The position numbers were made by a program, and so were the translations under genes. The notes under the pieces were generated by a model. It worked only from the letters and a program-made list of their open reading frames with translations, made no database searches and had not been told where the DNA came from. From the NCBI RefSeq assembly GCF_009877425.1, contig NZ_WXEY01000015.1:16833-80832 (forward strand): a DNA stretch of 64,000 nucleotides. The letters are read 5' to 3'. The stretch comes from Heliomicrobium undosum (GTDB lineage Bacteria > Bacillota > Desulfitobacteriia > Heliobacteriales > Heliobacteriaceae). Positions 54,581-63,410 of this stretch are shown here, piece after piece. Position 1 is the stretch's first letter, and each line of letters begins with the position of its first letter.

Positions 54581-56479
54581 ATGGAACAAGGCCGGTTCGA
54601 ACAAGGCAAGACAGAAAGGCGGGAAAGGGGGGAGAGACTGGAAAGGCGAGAAAGCGGGCAAAAGCCTGTTCGGGGACGGATCATGCTCCTGTACATGCAA
54701 CGGCTAGGGGTCGGGAATCTCCATGAAATCACGGAGCCGCTCGGTTTAGGTTGCCTGGCCGCTTTTGTCGAAGAAAGGGGTTATGCCGCGCAGGTCTACT
54801 CGGGCCCGCTTCATGATGCCTGGGAGGCGGTCCAGGCGGAGATGGGGCAGAACGGGTTGGATGCCCTGGGTCTTTATTGCGATTTTGAAAACCAGTCTGC
54901 CGTGGAGAGTTTCTCCCGCAAGGTGAAGGAAATTTGGCCGATCCGGGTTTTTATCGGCGGTCCGCAAGCGGTGGCGTTGGGCAAAGGGTTCGTCATGCGC
55001 TCCCGCTGTGACGGGGTGGTGCGCGGCGAAGGGGAGCATCCCCTGCACCGACTGTTAGAGTTTTTCCTCCACGGTGAGGGGTCCCTGAAGGAGATTCCCG
55101 GACTTGCTTACGTCGACACACAGGGAGAATGGGCGAGCAATCCGCCGGGGCCCCCCTTGAGGGACTTGGACCGTCTGCCGATCTTGAAGTCTTGGGAGGC
55201 CCGCACATCGCGCCGCAACAGCAAAAACCTGGCCGTTCTCTCAGGGAGGGGATGTCCCTTTCATTGCGCTTTTTGCTACGAAGGAAGTGTGCCCGGCAAA
55301 GTGCGCCTGCGGTCAGTGGACCATGTGATCGGCGAAATCCGCCAGGCCCTGGCGCACCGGCCATCGATCCGGTACATCTGGTTCGCCGATGACACCTTTA
55401 CCCTCGACCCCCGGCGGATGGCCGAGTTCAGCCGCGCCTTGACGGAGTTGAGAAAAGAACATGACTTTGTCTGGTTTTGCGAATGCCACCCCAGCACCTT
55501 GATCCGATGGCCGGACATGCTGGAGATGATGATCGAAGCCGGACTCGTTCGCATGCAGATCGGCATCGAGTCCGGTTCTGCCGAGGTCCTCGCCCTCTAC
55601 CGCAAGCAGGCGGGGAAAGAGGAGATCGAGAAGGTCGTCCGCCTGGCCATGGAGAAGGGCCTGCCCCAACTGACGGGCAATATCATTGTCGGCGGCGCCG
55701 CTGAAAGCAGGGAGACCTTCGAAGATACGAAGCGTTTTGCCCAAGGCTTGTTGGAATTGGGGCCAGGCATGGTGGATATCACATCTACCTTTTTTATTCC
55801 CTTGCCGAATACGGCGATCTCCGAAGACCCCGGAGCCTTTGGGTTGCGCCTATTAGACAGAGAGTGCCTGACTTCCATCGGCGATATCGCCGTCGTGGAG
55901 ACGGAAAGCCTGACGCGCTGGGAGATCACGGCCATGCGCATGGAGTTTACCCGTCATGTGCTGACCGTGATGAATGGGCTGTATTCGGAAGGGAAAATCC
56001 CCGAGGAGCGGGTTGCCCTCGATTTTCGATTAAAGGACTTGTACGGCATCGAGAGCAACTGGCTGCAGTTGATCTACCGGAGGCAAATACAGCCCAATCA
56101 TGACGATCTCGTTTCAAACATAGCGAAAAACCCTTTCGAGCGTAATTATTCCACCATGCTGGACCGTGGCGCAGCCCGTCCGTCGACAGCGATTTCTCCG
56201 GAGGAACTCGATCACTGGCGTCCCCAGCGTGTGATCGAGCTTTGGACTGTTGTAGACGAAAGCCGGGGCTACCCGCAGATCGGCGGGTATGTCTTATCGC
56301 CCCTGGAATATGCCTTGCTCCTCTACGCCACCGGGAAATTGACTCGAAAAGAGGCCTTGGAGCGGGTCTACGAGCAGTTTGGAGACCGCTTTGACGGGGT
56401 TGACGATTTCAATGCGGTGGCCGGAAAAATTCTGCTTTCCTTTGAAGAGCGCTATTGGCTGGTCTATGCGCCGCTCTAA
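54581..56479 (+). CDS. Cobalamin-binding radical SAM enzyme 4
   Basis: Paralogue of 632 residues. It is distinguished by a highly charged N-terminal extension (MEQGRFEQGKTERRERGERL, about 45 residues) before the B12 domain (LGLYCDFENQSAVESFSRKV, FIGGPQAVAL). Radical SAM motif C225/C229/C232 in GRGCPFHCAFCYEG; FADDTFTL; WFCECHPSTL (Cys replaces the Gly of the usual CEGH); RMQIGIESGSA. The tail LSPLEYALLLYATGKLTRKE is PqqD-like. It is most like enzymes 1 and 6. AAAGGAG before the ATG. First gene after the hairpin. Confidence 0.9.
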   Translation: MEQGRFEQGKTERRERGERLERRESGQKPVRGRIMLLYMQRLGVGNLHEITEPLGLGCLAAFVEERGYAAQVYSGPLHDAWEAVQAEMGQNGLDALGLYCDFENQSAVESFSRKVKEIWPIRVFIGGPQAVALGKGFVMRSRCDGVVRGEGEHPLHRLLEFFLHGEGSLKEIPGLAYVDTQGEWASNPPGPPLRDLDRLPILKSWEARTSRRNSKNLAVLSGRGCPFHCAFCYEGSVPGKVRLRSVDHVIGEIRQALAHRPSIRYIWFADDTFTLDPRRMAEFSRALTELRKEHDFVWFCECHPSTLIRWPDMLEMMIEAGLVRMQIGIESGSAEVLALYRKQAGKEEIEKVVRLAMEKGLPQLTGNIIVGGAAESRETFEDTKRFAQGLLELGPGMVDITSTFFIPLPNTAISEDPGAFGLRLLDRECLTSIGDIAVVETESLTRWEITAMRMEFTRHVLTVMNGLYSEGKIPEERVALDFRLKDLYGIESNWLQLIYRRQIQPNHDDLVSNIAKNPFERNYSTMLDRGAARPSTAISPEELDHWRPQRVIELWTVVDESRGYPQIGGYVLSPLEYALLLYATGKLTRKEALERVYEQFGDRFDGVDDFNAVAGKILLSFEERYWLVYAPL

Positions 56480-56538
56480 TGGCTGCGGCTTGCCAGGGCG
56501 AACCCGGCGATCGCTCGATTCTCACGGAGGTGACCAAA

Positions 56539-58302
56539 TTGGCGGCCTACGACCTCTTGCTTGTCAACGCGCACCGGGAGTACAAGGCATCGGTGGCAGG
56601 GGACATCAACATCGGCATCAACCTGTTGACGGTCTTTTTACGGGAAAAAGGATACCGGGTGAACCTGTTTCGCGGCTTTGCCCATGAGGCGGAGGAGTGG
56701 ATCGGGGCAACCATGGCCCAAGGGGGCGCCCGCAGCATCGGCTTTTATTGTGACTATGAAAACATCACCTTGGTGACGAGTTTTTCCCGGATGGTCAAGG
56801 CGCAGTGGGGGATCCCCGTCTTTGTGGGCGGCCCCCAGGCGACAGGCATCGATGAGGATTTTCTCACGCAATCGGGCTGTGATGCTGTCGTGCGCGGCGA
56901 TGGGGAGTATGCCCTCCTGGAATTGTTGAGGGATTATCTGGGAGGGGCGCGCAAACGTGAGGAGATCGAGGGTCTGACCTTTCTCGACGGGGAGGGGCGG
57001 CTGATCATCACGCCGGATCGGCAAGTCATCGAAGATTTAGACGCCCTGCCCTGGCCTGATTTCCGGTTGGAGCAGGATCACGACACATGGAACGTCATCC
57101 CCATCATGACGGGCCGAGGCTGCCCTTACCGCTGCGCCTTCTGTTATGAGGGATACAACAGCCAGTTGGTGCGCTTTCGCAGTGTGCAAAACGTGCTGGA
57201 CGAGATCGCCGCCCATCTGGAGCGCCATCGCCAGTGCAGGTATATTTCCTTCATTGATGATACCTTTACCCTACAACCGGAGCGGGTCGAGGCCTTTTGC
57301 CGCGGTCTGGCGGAAATGCGGAAACAGCGGGACTTCGTCTGGTTCTGCGAGGGTCATGTTCAGACCTTGCACAAATGGCCCCATGTCATGAAGCAGATGG
57401 CTGACGCCGGTCTGGTCAAGCTGTTTATCGGCATCGAATCGGGATCGGACAAGGTGTTGGGCTGCTACCGCAAACAGACGAATCGCAGGATGATCGAAGA
57501 GGTGGTCCGGGAGGCCGTGAAGGTCGGCATACCGCAGATCACCGGAAATATCATTGTCGGCGGCCCATTGGAGAGCGCCGAAACGCTAGAAGAGGATTTT
57601 GACTTGATCCGCCGGTTGTCCGAGGCCGCCCCCGGCCGGTTTGAGTCTGTGGGATTCTTCCTGATGCCCTTTCCCAATACGGCGATCACCCGCGAGCCGG
57701 CGCGTTTTGGCATCCGCTTCCTGCGAGAGCGGGAGGCCCATGCCTTAGAAGACATTCCGCTGTCTGAGACAGATGAGATTCCCTGGACGGAGATGTTCAA
57801 GGCGCGCAATCAGTTGAACCGGCGCATCGTCGATAGGATGCATCGGTTGTATGGGCAGGGCGAGGTGCCCCACGAAACCATCCTGACCATCTATCGATTG
57901 TTTTATCAGTACAGGGTGTACTCGCGCTGGCTGATGAATATCTTCAGCGCCTATCCGATCAAGCACCGCTATTATCAACTGCTGGCGCAGGCGGGGGCGC
58001 GCCGTTCCGCGGAGATTCCCTCGGGAGAGTTGCATCGCTGGCATCCGCAGCGGGTGTTCCATTTATGGAGTACCCTTTCCTATACACAGGGGTATCCGCA
58101 GTTGGATGGCTTTGTCTTGTCGCCGCTGGAACATGAACTGCTCCAGTTGTGCAGCGGCAAACTGACCCGGGGCGAGGTAGTAGACCGGGGATACGAGGTT
58201 TTCGGCGAACGGTTCGAAAACCGAGACGACTTTGAGACCATGGCTGATCTCATCCTGCGCAGTTTTGAAGAACGCTTTTGGATGATCTATGCCCCTATGT
58301 AA
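56539..58302 (+). CDS. Cobalamin-binding radical SAM enzyme 5
   Basis: Paralogue of 587 residues and the most divergent at the N-terminus (AAYDLLLVNAHREYKASVAG). B12 domain: IGFYCDYENITLVTSFSRMV and FVGGPQATGI. Radical SAM motif C195/C199/C202 in GRGCPYRCAFCYEG; IDDTFTL; WFCEGHVQTL; KLFIGIESGSD. Tail: LSPLEHELLQLCSGKLTRGE. The TTG at 56539 has GGAGGTGA five bases upstream and matches family length; an in-frame ATG at 56479 overlaps the preceding stop but has no ribosome site. Confidence 0.9.
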   Translation: MAAYDLLLVNAHREYKASVAGDINIGINLLTVFLREKGYRVNLFRGFAHEAEEWIGATMAQGGARSIGFYCDYENITLVTSFSRMVKAQWGIPVFVGGPQATGIDEDFLTQSGCDAVVRGDGEYALLELLRDYLGGARKREEIEGLTFLDGEGRLIITPDRQVIEDLDALPWPDFRLEQDHDTWNVIPIMTGRGCPYRCAFCYEGYNSQLVRFRSVQNVLDEIAAHLERHRQCRYISFIDDTFTLQPERVEAFCRGLAEMRKQRDFVWFCEGHVQTLHKWPHVMKQMADAGLVKLFIGIESGSDKVLGCYRKQTNRRMIEEVVREAVKVGIPQITGNIIVGGPLESAETLEEDFDLIRRLSEAAPGRFESVGFFLMPFPNTAITREPARFGIRFLREREAHALEDIPLSETDEIPWTEMFKARNQLNRRIVDRMHRLYGQGEVPHETILTIYRLFYQYRVYSRWLMNIFSAYPIKHRYYQLLAQAGARRSAEIPSGELHRWHPQRVFHLWSTLSYTQGYPQLDGFVLSPLEHELLQLCSGKLTRGEVVDRGYEVFGERFENRDDFETMADLILRSFEERFWMIYAPM

Positions 58303-58326
58303 TCTTGCCGCGAAAGGAGATCAGCC

Positions 58327-60081
58327 ATGAAGCGGCCCTACATCCTGCTGCTGTATGTCCAGCGGATGATCTACAAGCGCACCTTTGAATTTTTGGATAA
58401 CCTGGGGCTGATGACCCTTGCCGCCTACCTGGAGGAACGAGGCTACAAGGCGCGGGTTTTTACGGGCATCACCACCGATGCGATGGCCTGCTTCCAAAAG
58501 GAGTGGCGAAGCGCTCGTCCCGATGTTGTCGGTTTTTATTGCGACTATGACAATCAATCGTCGGTGGAGGCCATGAGCCGCCATCTGCGGGAGCGGTTTG
58601 GCGTCCCCGTGGTGGTGGGCGGCCCCCAGGCGATCCACCTCGGGCGAGAGTTCTTGGAGCGTTCCCAATGCAGCTTCCTCGTCCGGGGGGACGGAGAAGA
58701 GCCCTTATACGAGATTATGGAATGGATGCGCCATGGTCAAGGAAGCCTGGACACGATCCGAGGGGTTTTGTATCTCGATGAGGCCGGAAAACTGGTGGAG
58801 ACGGGAGCGCGGCCCTTGCTGACCGATCTGGATCGACTGCCCTTTCCCCGAACGGCCCACCTGCTAGGCAGGGACGCAAAATACAACCTGTCTGTGCTGT
58901 CGGCGCGGGGCTGTCCCTTCCGCTGCGCCTTCTGCTATGAGGGGGGCAATACGAAAAACCTGCGCATGCGCCGGGTGGAGACGGTGGTGGAGGAGATCCG
59001 CCTGGGTTTGGAGGAAAACCCGCAGGTAAAGTATGTATGGTTCGTCGATGACACCTTCACGGTCAATGCGGACCGGACGGCTCATTTTTGCGAAGCCTTG
59101 GCAGCGTTGCGCCAGAGATGGGACTTTGTATGGTTTTGTGAGGGTCACGCCGCAGTCCTTGCCCGGCATCCTCAGTTGATACCGATGATGGTGGAAGCGG
59201 GGATGGCCCGCATGCAGATCGGTATGGAATCGGGATGGCAGCCCGCCTTGGAAGCCTATGGCAAGCAGGCCACCGTCGACCAGATAGAGGAGGTGGTCCG
59301 GCGCTGTTACGAGGCGTCGCTGCCACAGTTGGCGGGCAATTTTATCATCGGCGGCGCCCATGATTCGGAGGTCACCCTGGAGATGACGGCGGCTTATGCG
59401 GAGGGACTGCACCGCATGGCGCCGGGGATGCTCGATCTGTCGACGACCTTCGTGATTCCCCTGCCGAACACGGCCATCACAAACTGCCCCGCAAGGTTCA
59501 GACTCACCCTCATTGACGCCGAGTCCTATACATCATTGGAGGATTATCCCGTAACGGAAACGGCGCATCTGTCGGTGAACGAGGTCAGCCGATGGCGATA
59601 CCGGTTCGTCCAAAGGAACTTCGATACAATGAAGGAACTGTTCGCGAGCGGGCAGGTGCCCCATGGGCGCATCCGCCAACACTTTACCTTGGCCCACCGC
59701 TACGGCGTGACCAGCACTTGGTTCAAATTCGCTTTTAACAAGGACCCTTTGACGAATGCCTATTACTCTCTCTTGACAACGGGCAAAGCGAAGGAGTGGA
59801 ACGACCTTTCCAGGGGCGAAAGGGAGATGGCTTACCCCAGTCGTGTCTTTGATCTGGACGAAGCCCTCCAATGGTTCGAAGGCCGGCCGGTCTTGGAAGG
59901 TCGAATGCTGACGCCACTGGAATACGAGTTGCTTCAGTTATGCGGCGGTACGTTGTGTTGCTGTCATATTGCGGGGTTGTTAGCAGAACGACACCCCAAA
60001 GGAATGATCGAGGGGCACAGTCTCCGGCGCCTCTTCGAGGAGTTTGCGCAACGCCATTGGATCGTCTTTTTACCTGAGTAA
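58327..60081 (+). CDS. Cobalamin-binding radical SAM enzyme 6
   Basis: Paralogue of 584 residues. B12 domain: VGFYCDYDNQSSVEAMSRHL and VVGGPQAIHL. Radical SAM motif C196/C200/C203 in ARGCPFRCAFCYEG; VDDTFTV; WFCEGHAAVL; RMQIGMESGWQ. The PqqD-like tail (LTPLEYELLQLCGGTLCCCH) is shortened and carries three consecutive Cys, unlike the other five. AAAGGAG before the ATG. Last enzyme of the operon. Confidence 0.9.
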   Translation: MKRPYILLLYVQRMIYKRTFEFLDNLGLMTLAAYLEERGYKARVFTGITTDAMACFQKEWRSARPDVVGFYCDYDNQSSVEAMSRHLRERFGVPVVVGGPQAIHLGREFLERSQCSFLVRGDGEEPLYEIMEWMRHGQGSLDTIRGVLYLDEAGKLVETGARPLLTDLDRLPFPRTAHLLGRDAKYNLSVLSARGCPFRCAFCYEGGNTKNLRMRRVETVVEEIRLGLEENPQVKYVWFVDDTFTVNADRTAHFCEALAALRQRWDFVWFCEGHAAVLARHPQLIPMMVEAGMARMQIGMESGWQPALEAYGKQATVDQIEEVVRRCYEASLPQLAGNFIIGGAHDSEVTLEMTAAYAEGLHRMAPGMLDLSTTFVIPLPNTAITNCPARFRLTLIDAESYTSLEDYPVTETAHLSVNEVSRWRYRFVQRNFDTMKELFASGQVPHGRIRQHFTLAHRYGVTSTWFKFAFNKDPLTNAYYSLLTTGKAKEWNDLSRGEREMAYPSRVFDLDEALQWFEGRPVLEGRMLTPLEYELLQLCGGTLCCCHIAGLLAERHPKGMIEGHSLRRLFEEFAQRHWIVFLPE

Positions 60082-60097
60082 AAAGGGGCCTGCTTTT

Positions 60098-60160
60098 CGA
60101 ACTCGTTCCGAGTAATTTCCAAAGGCATAGGGAATACTCACCTAACGAGTTCGTCTTTTT
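60098..60160 (+). terminator. Long hairpin with T run after the radical SAM operon
   Basis: CGAACTCGTT (60098-60107) pairs with AACGAGTTCG (60144-60153), the inside can extend the helix (GAGTAATTTCC with GGGAATACTC), and TCTTTTT follows. It lies just before the ribosome site of the next gene, so it could also attenuate that gene. Confidence 0.8.
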
Positions 60161-60171
60161 GGAGGTCCCCC

Positions 60172-60681
60172 ATGTCGATCGAAAAAATAATCGAAGCCGC
60201 CGCCTGGTTGGTCATGACTGTGGCCCTGATTATGTTCGTCTCGAAGGAAAAGCTGCGAGACTCCATCGTGATTTTTTTCTTTAAACAGTTTATCACATGG
60301 TTATTCGGCATCCTGGTCGTACAGTGGAACATGATCGTCTATCCTGTACGCTTATTCGCGAATGCCATTCAAACCAGCTTTACTTTCGAATTCTACATTT
60401 ACCCCGGTCTCTGTGTGTTGTTCAACCTATACTATCCGGAACATGGCAGCTTAATCAGAAAAGCAATTCATTACTTTGTCTATACCACGGGTATTACGAT
60501 ATTCGAGGCATTCCTGCAAAAGTATACAAACCTCATCAAGTACATTCACTGGGGCTGGCATTGGAGTTGGATCACATTATTCCTGACCTTTTTGGCTTCC
60601 CGCTACTTCTACCGGTGGTTTCGAGGCGATTTTACCAGCAAGGCTGTGCCCGTGTCTGAGCATCCTAGACCCAGGAGGTGA
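60172..60681 (+). CDS. CBO0543-type membrane protein
   Basis: This 169-residue protein has about five membrane helices and the pattern typical of the CBO0543 family: FEFYIYPGLCVLFNLYYPEH in the centre, then IFEAFLQKYTNLIKYIHWGW near the end. The family occurs in spore-forming Firmicutes and has no known function. GGAGG precedes the ATG within the terminator's tail. It may be a passenger of the RiPP locus or unrelated. Confidence 0.8.
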   Translation: MSIEKIIEAAAWLVMTVALIMFVSKEKLRDSIVIFFFKQFITWLFGILVVQWNMIVYPVRLFANAIQTSFTFEFYIYPGLCVLFNLYYPEHGSLIRKAIHYFVYTTGITIFEAFLQKYTNLIKYIHWGWHWSWITLFLTFLASRYFYRWFRGDFTSKAVPVSEHPRPRR

Positions 60682-60686
60682 ACGGG

Positions 60687-60839
60687 ATGCAAGACGAAAA
60701 ACGCCCCCAACTCATCGCCGGTGAAGCAGGCGACAGTTTGGAGGCGACCTTGGACGCGCAGACGGCGATTCCCTGGGAAATGCAGAAGGGCTGGTACGAT
60801 CTCCTCGCTCAGATCGCGAAAAAGGACGGAGAGAGTTGA
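60687..60839 (+). CDS. Small 50-residue protein downstream of the CBO0543 gene
   Basis: The ATG lies six bases after AGGAGGTG, and the frame runs 50 codons to TGA. The product reads MQDEKRPQLIAGEAGDSLEA at the start and contains IPWEMQKGWYDLLAQIAKKD near the end; it is acidic and soluble. It begins five bases after the upstream stop, so it is probably cotranslated. No family recognised. Confidence 0.6.
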   Translation: MQDEKRPQLIAGEAGDSLEATLDAQTAIPWEMQKGWYDLLAQIAKKDGES

Positions 60840-60869
60840 GACACACCGGAAAGAGATTTCCAGAAAGAC

Positions 60870-60895
60870 AGCTAGGGCGATGCCCGGCTTTTTTT
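60870..60895 (+). terminator. Rho-independent terminator
   Basis: AGCT-A-GGGC and GCCCGGCT pair with one bulged base, followed by seven T. It ends the CBO0543/small-protein unit. Confidence 0.8.
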
Positions 60896-61215
60896 CATTT
60901 TCCGATTAGAGAATGTGATGGAGAATGATTGCTGAGCAAACACTTTTAGAAGGATAGGGGAAAGAATTGGCGAAAATAAGTAAAGACAATGGTTAACTTA
61001 GTCACATATAGGGTTACCTGAATCGCCGTCAACCGGGTAAATACAGGGGGATTGAGGATGAGCACTTTTACACGCCTTCAGGCAGATAATTTTTCCGCTT
61101 TTGATAATATTGACCTATCTTTTTCCCCGGGGATTAATGTATTTATAGGTAGAAATGGCACTGGAAAAACCCATATTATGAAGGCTTTATACGCTGCTGG
61201 AGCTATTACCGGTAA

Positions 61216-61223
61216 ACTTGAAA
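61216..61223. repeat. Left target-site duplication of the insertion sequence
   Basis: ACTTGAAA immediately before the element; identical to the right copy. Confidence 0.93.
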
Positions 61224-62552
61224 GGTTCCTCGCTATTTAGTGTGGGTTGGCAATAGTAGAGATGTTAAAATGGCAGTATGAACAACACTGATTTATTTCA
61301 ATTAGCCCTCGGCTTAACACCACCCTGGTATGTGTCTGAAACCCGATTTAATGCCGAGGTACAAGAACTCCATATTACCATTGACTTCCTGCCGGGGAGT
61401 GAATTTGCTTGCACGGCTTGTGCTGAAGCCGGATGCAAAGTCCACGATTCAAAGGAAAGGGTTTGGCGACATCTGAATTTCTTTCAGCACAAAACCTTTA
61501 TTCATGCGCGTGTACCCCGAACAAAATGCCCGCGATGCGGGAAAGTTCATCAGGTATCCGTACCTTGGAGTCGTCCGGGAAGCGGATTTACTTTGCTTTT
61601 TGAGGCCTATGTCATGACACTCGTCAGAGAAATGCCTGTTAGGTCGGCTGCTCGCATCGTTCATGAGCATGATTCGCTACTCTGGAGAATCCTGCATCAT
61701 TACGTTCACAAAGCACGCCGAAGAGAAGACCTGTCTACAGTTGAAAAGATTAGCGTCGACGAAACGGCCCGAGCGAAAGGTCATAAGTACGTGTCGCTAA
61801 TCATGGACGCTGTGTCTAGACGGGTGATTTTTGCTACAGAGGGAAAAGGCGCCGATGTGTTGCCGAAGTTTATCGAAGACCTTCAATCTCACGGTGGTTG
61901 TTCCGAGAACATCACCGATGTTTGTATGGATATGTCCCCTGCCTTTATTTCAGGGGTGGAAAAGCATCTTCCAGAATCCGCGATCACCTTTGACAAATTC
62001 CATGTCATCAAGCTACTAAACGAAGCTGTGGATCAAGTTCGTAGAGAAGAACAAAAAACGATGCCGGAATTAAAAGGAAATCGCTATATCTGGCTAAAAA
62101 ATAAAAAGAACTTAACGATGAAGCAAAAAGCAGTCATGGACGATGTGCTTTCACAACGACACTCGAAAACGGCTCGGGCCTATCAGCTTAGACTCACCTT
62201 TCAGGAAATGTACGAAAAAGATCCAATGGACGCACCGATGTTTCTCAAAAAGTGGTACTTCTGGGCAACCCATAGTCGGTTAGAACCCATAAAAACAGTC
62301 GCGTACACCATGAAGCGACACTACACAGGAATCCTGCGGTGGTTTGTCTCTAACATTACTAATGGATTGCACGAAGGGATCAATAGTTTAATTCAGGCAG
62401 CCAAGCGTAAAGCCCGAGGATATCGTTCCGTTCGCAACTTCATTGCCATTATATACCTTGTAGCTGGTGGTTTAGATATAAGCGTAGCTCCAGCTAGGAG
62501 TTGATACATTTTCAGCAACCGAATTTTTACCCACACAAAACAGCGAAGAGCC
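61224..62552 (+). mobile_element. ISL3-family insertion sequence, 1329 bp
   Basis: The element begins GGTTCCTCGCTATTTAGTGT and its right end, read on the minus strand, begins GGCTCTTCGCTGTTTTGTGT: imperfect inverted repeats of about 24 bases of the GGCTCTTCG type used by ISL3 elements. It carries one transposase and is flanked by exact 8-base duplications (ACTTGAAA), the size made by this family, so the insertion is recent and simple. Confidence 0.95.
61278..62504 (+). CDS. ISL3-family transposase
   Basis: This 408-residue DDE transposase has an N-terminal zinc-binding region (CTACAEAGCKVHD and CPRCGKVH), a helix-turn-helix-like stretch, then the catalytic residues in ISVDETARAKGHKY (first Asp), VCMDMSPAF (second Asp) and LHEGINSLIQAAKRKARGYR (Glu). 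It is full length and uninterrupted, so it is likely still active. Confidence 0.95.
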   Translation: MNNTDLFQLALGLTPPWYVSETRFNAEVQELHITIDFLPGSEFACTACAEAGCKVHDSKERVWRHLNFFQHKTFIHARVPRTKCPRCGKVHQVSVPWSRPGSGFTLLFEAYVMTLVREMPVRSAARIVHEHDSLLWRILHHYVHKARRREDLSTVEKISVDETARAKGHKYVSLIMDAVSRRVIFATEGKGADVLPKFIEDLQSHGGCSENITDVCMDMSPAFISGVEKHLPESAITFDKFHVIKLLNEAVDQVRREEQKTMPELKGNRYIWLKNKKNLTMKQKAVMDDVLSQRHSKTARAYQLRLTFQEMYEKDPMDAPMFLKKWYFWATHSRLEPIKTVAYTMKRHYTGILRWFVSNITNGLHEGINSLIQAAKRKARGYRSVRNFIAIIYLVAGGLDISVAPARS

Positions 62553-62560
62553 ACTTGAAA
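62553..62560. repeat. Right target-site duplication of the insertion sequence
   Basis: ACTTGAAA directly after the element; matches the left copy exactly. Confidence 0.93.
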
Positions 62561-63410
62561 GCTATATCGATAAAATGATTAGAATCTTCCTACCATATGA
62601 ATATAGAATTGGTAGATTGGTGCGCAGAAATAATAAGTCTACCCGAGCTAGAATAGTATTATCCTCCGAAAAGGAACAAATTAGCCTTTCCTTTAGCAAT
62701 CATTCAAAGAATACGCCGATTGATTTAAATGAAGAAAAGTGGAAAAAGAATAAAATTAAATGCGCCTATATTCCAGTGAAAGAAATGTTGGCGAATGCGC
62801 CGGGGTTTCGTTCGCTTTACTCGGAACGACTGATCCATTTTGAAGAAGTGTATTCCGACATCATCGACCGCGCCTATTTGCCGCCAAAAAGAGGACCTTT
62901 GGAAGAGAACCGGGCGAATCTGCTCAAAAAATTGGAAAATGTATTAGCTGGAAACGTTATTACAAAAGGAGAGACTTTTTTCTTAAATAACGATCAAGGT
63001 ATGTTGGAGTTTACCCTGCTTGCAGAAGGATTGCGGAAGTTAGCGCTACTTTGGCTTCTGATACAAAACGAAACATTGCTGAAAGGTTCCGTGATATTTT
63101 GGGATGAACCAGAGGCGAATTTAAATCCACAAATGGTACGGGTTGTCGTTGAGATTTTAATTGAACTCCAACGATCTGGTGTACAGGTGTTTGTAGCGAC
63201 CCATGATTATGTGACGCTCAAGGAGTTTGAGTTGCAACGAACAAAGGAAGATAAAATCCTTTACCATTCATTTTTCCGAAAGGACGAGCGAGGATCGGTC
63301 TACGTATCTACTACCAGCGACTACCATCTTCTCGATGAAAACGCGATTTTGGACAAATATTTGGATCTCTATGACCGGGAGGTTCAAAAGTCTCTAGGGG
63401 GAGAACCTGA

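Noticed and set aside
60687..60839. Second RiPP precursor
   Set aside because: The small protein has no Nif11 or NHLP leader pattern and no core-like tail, so it is listed as a hypothetical protein only.
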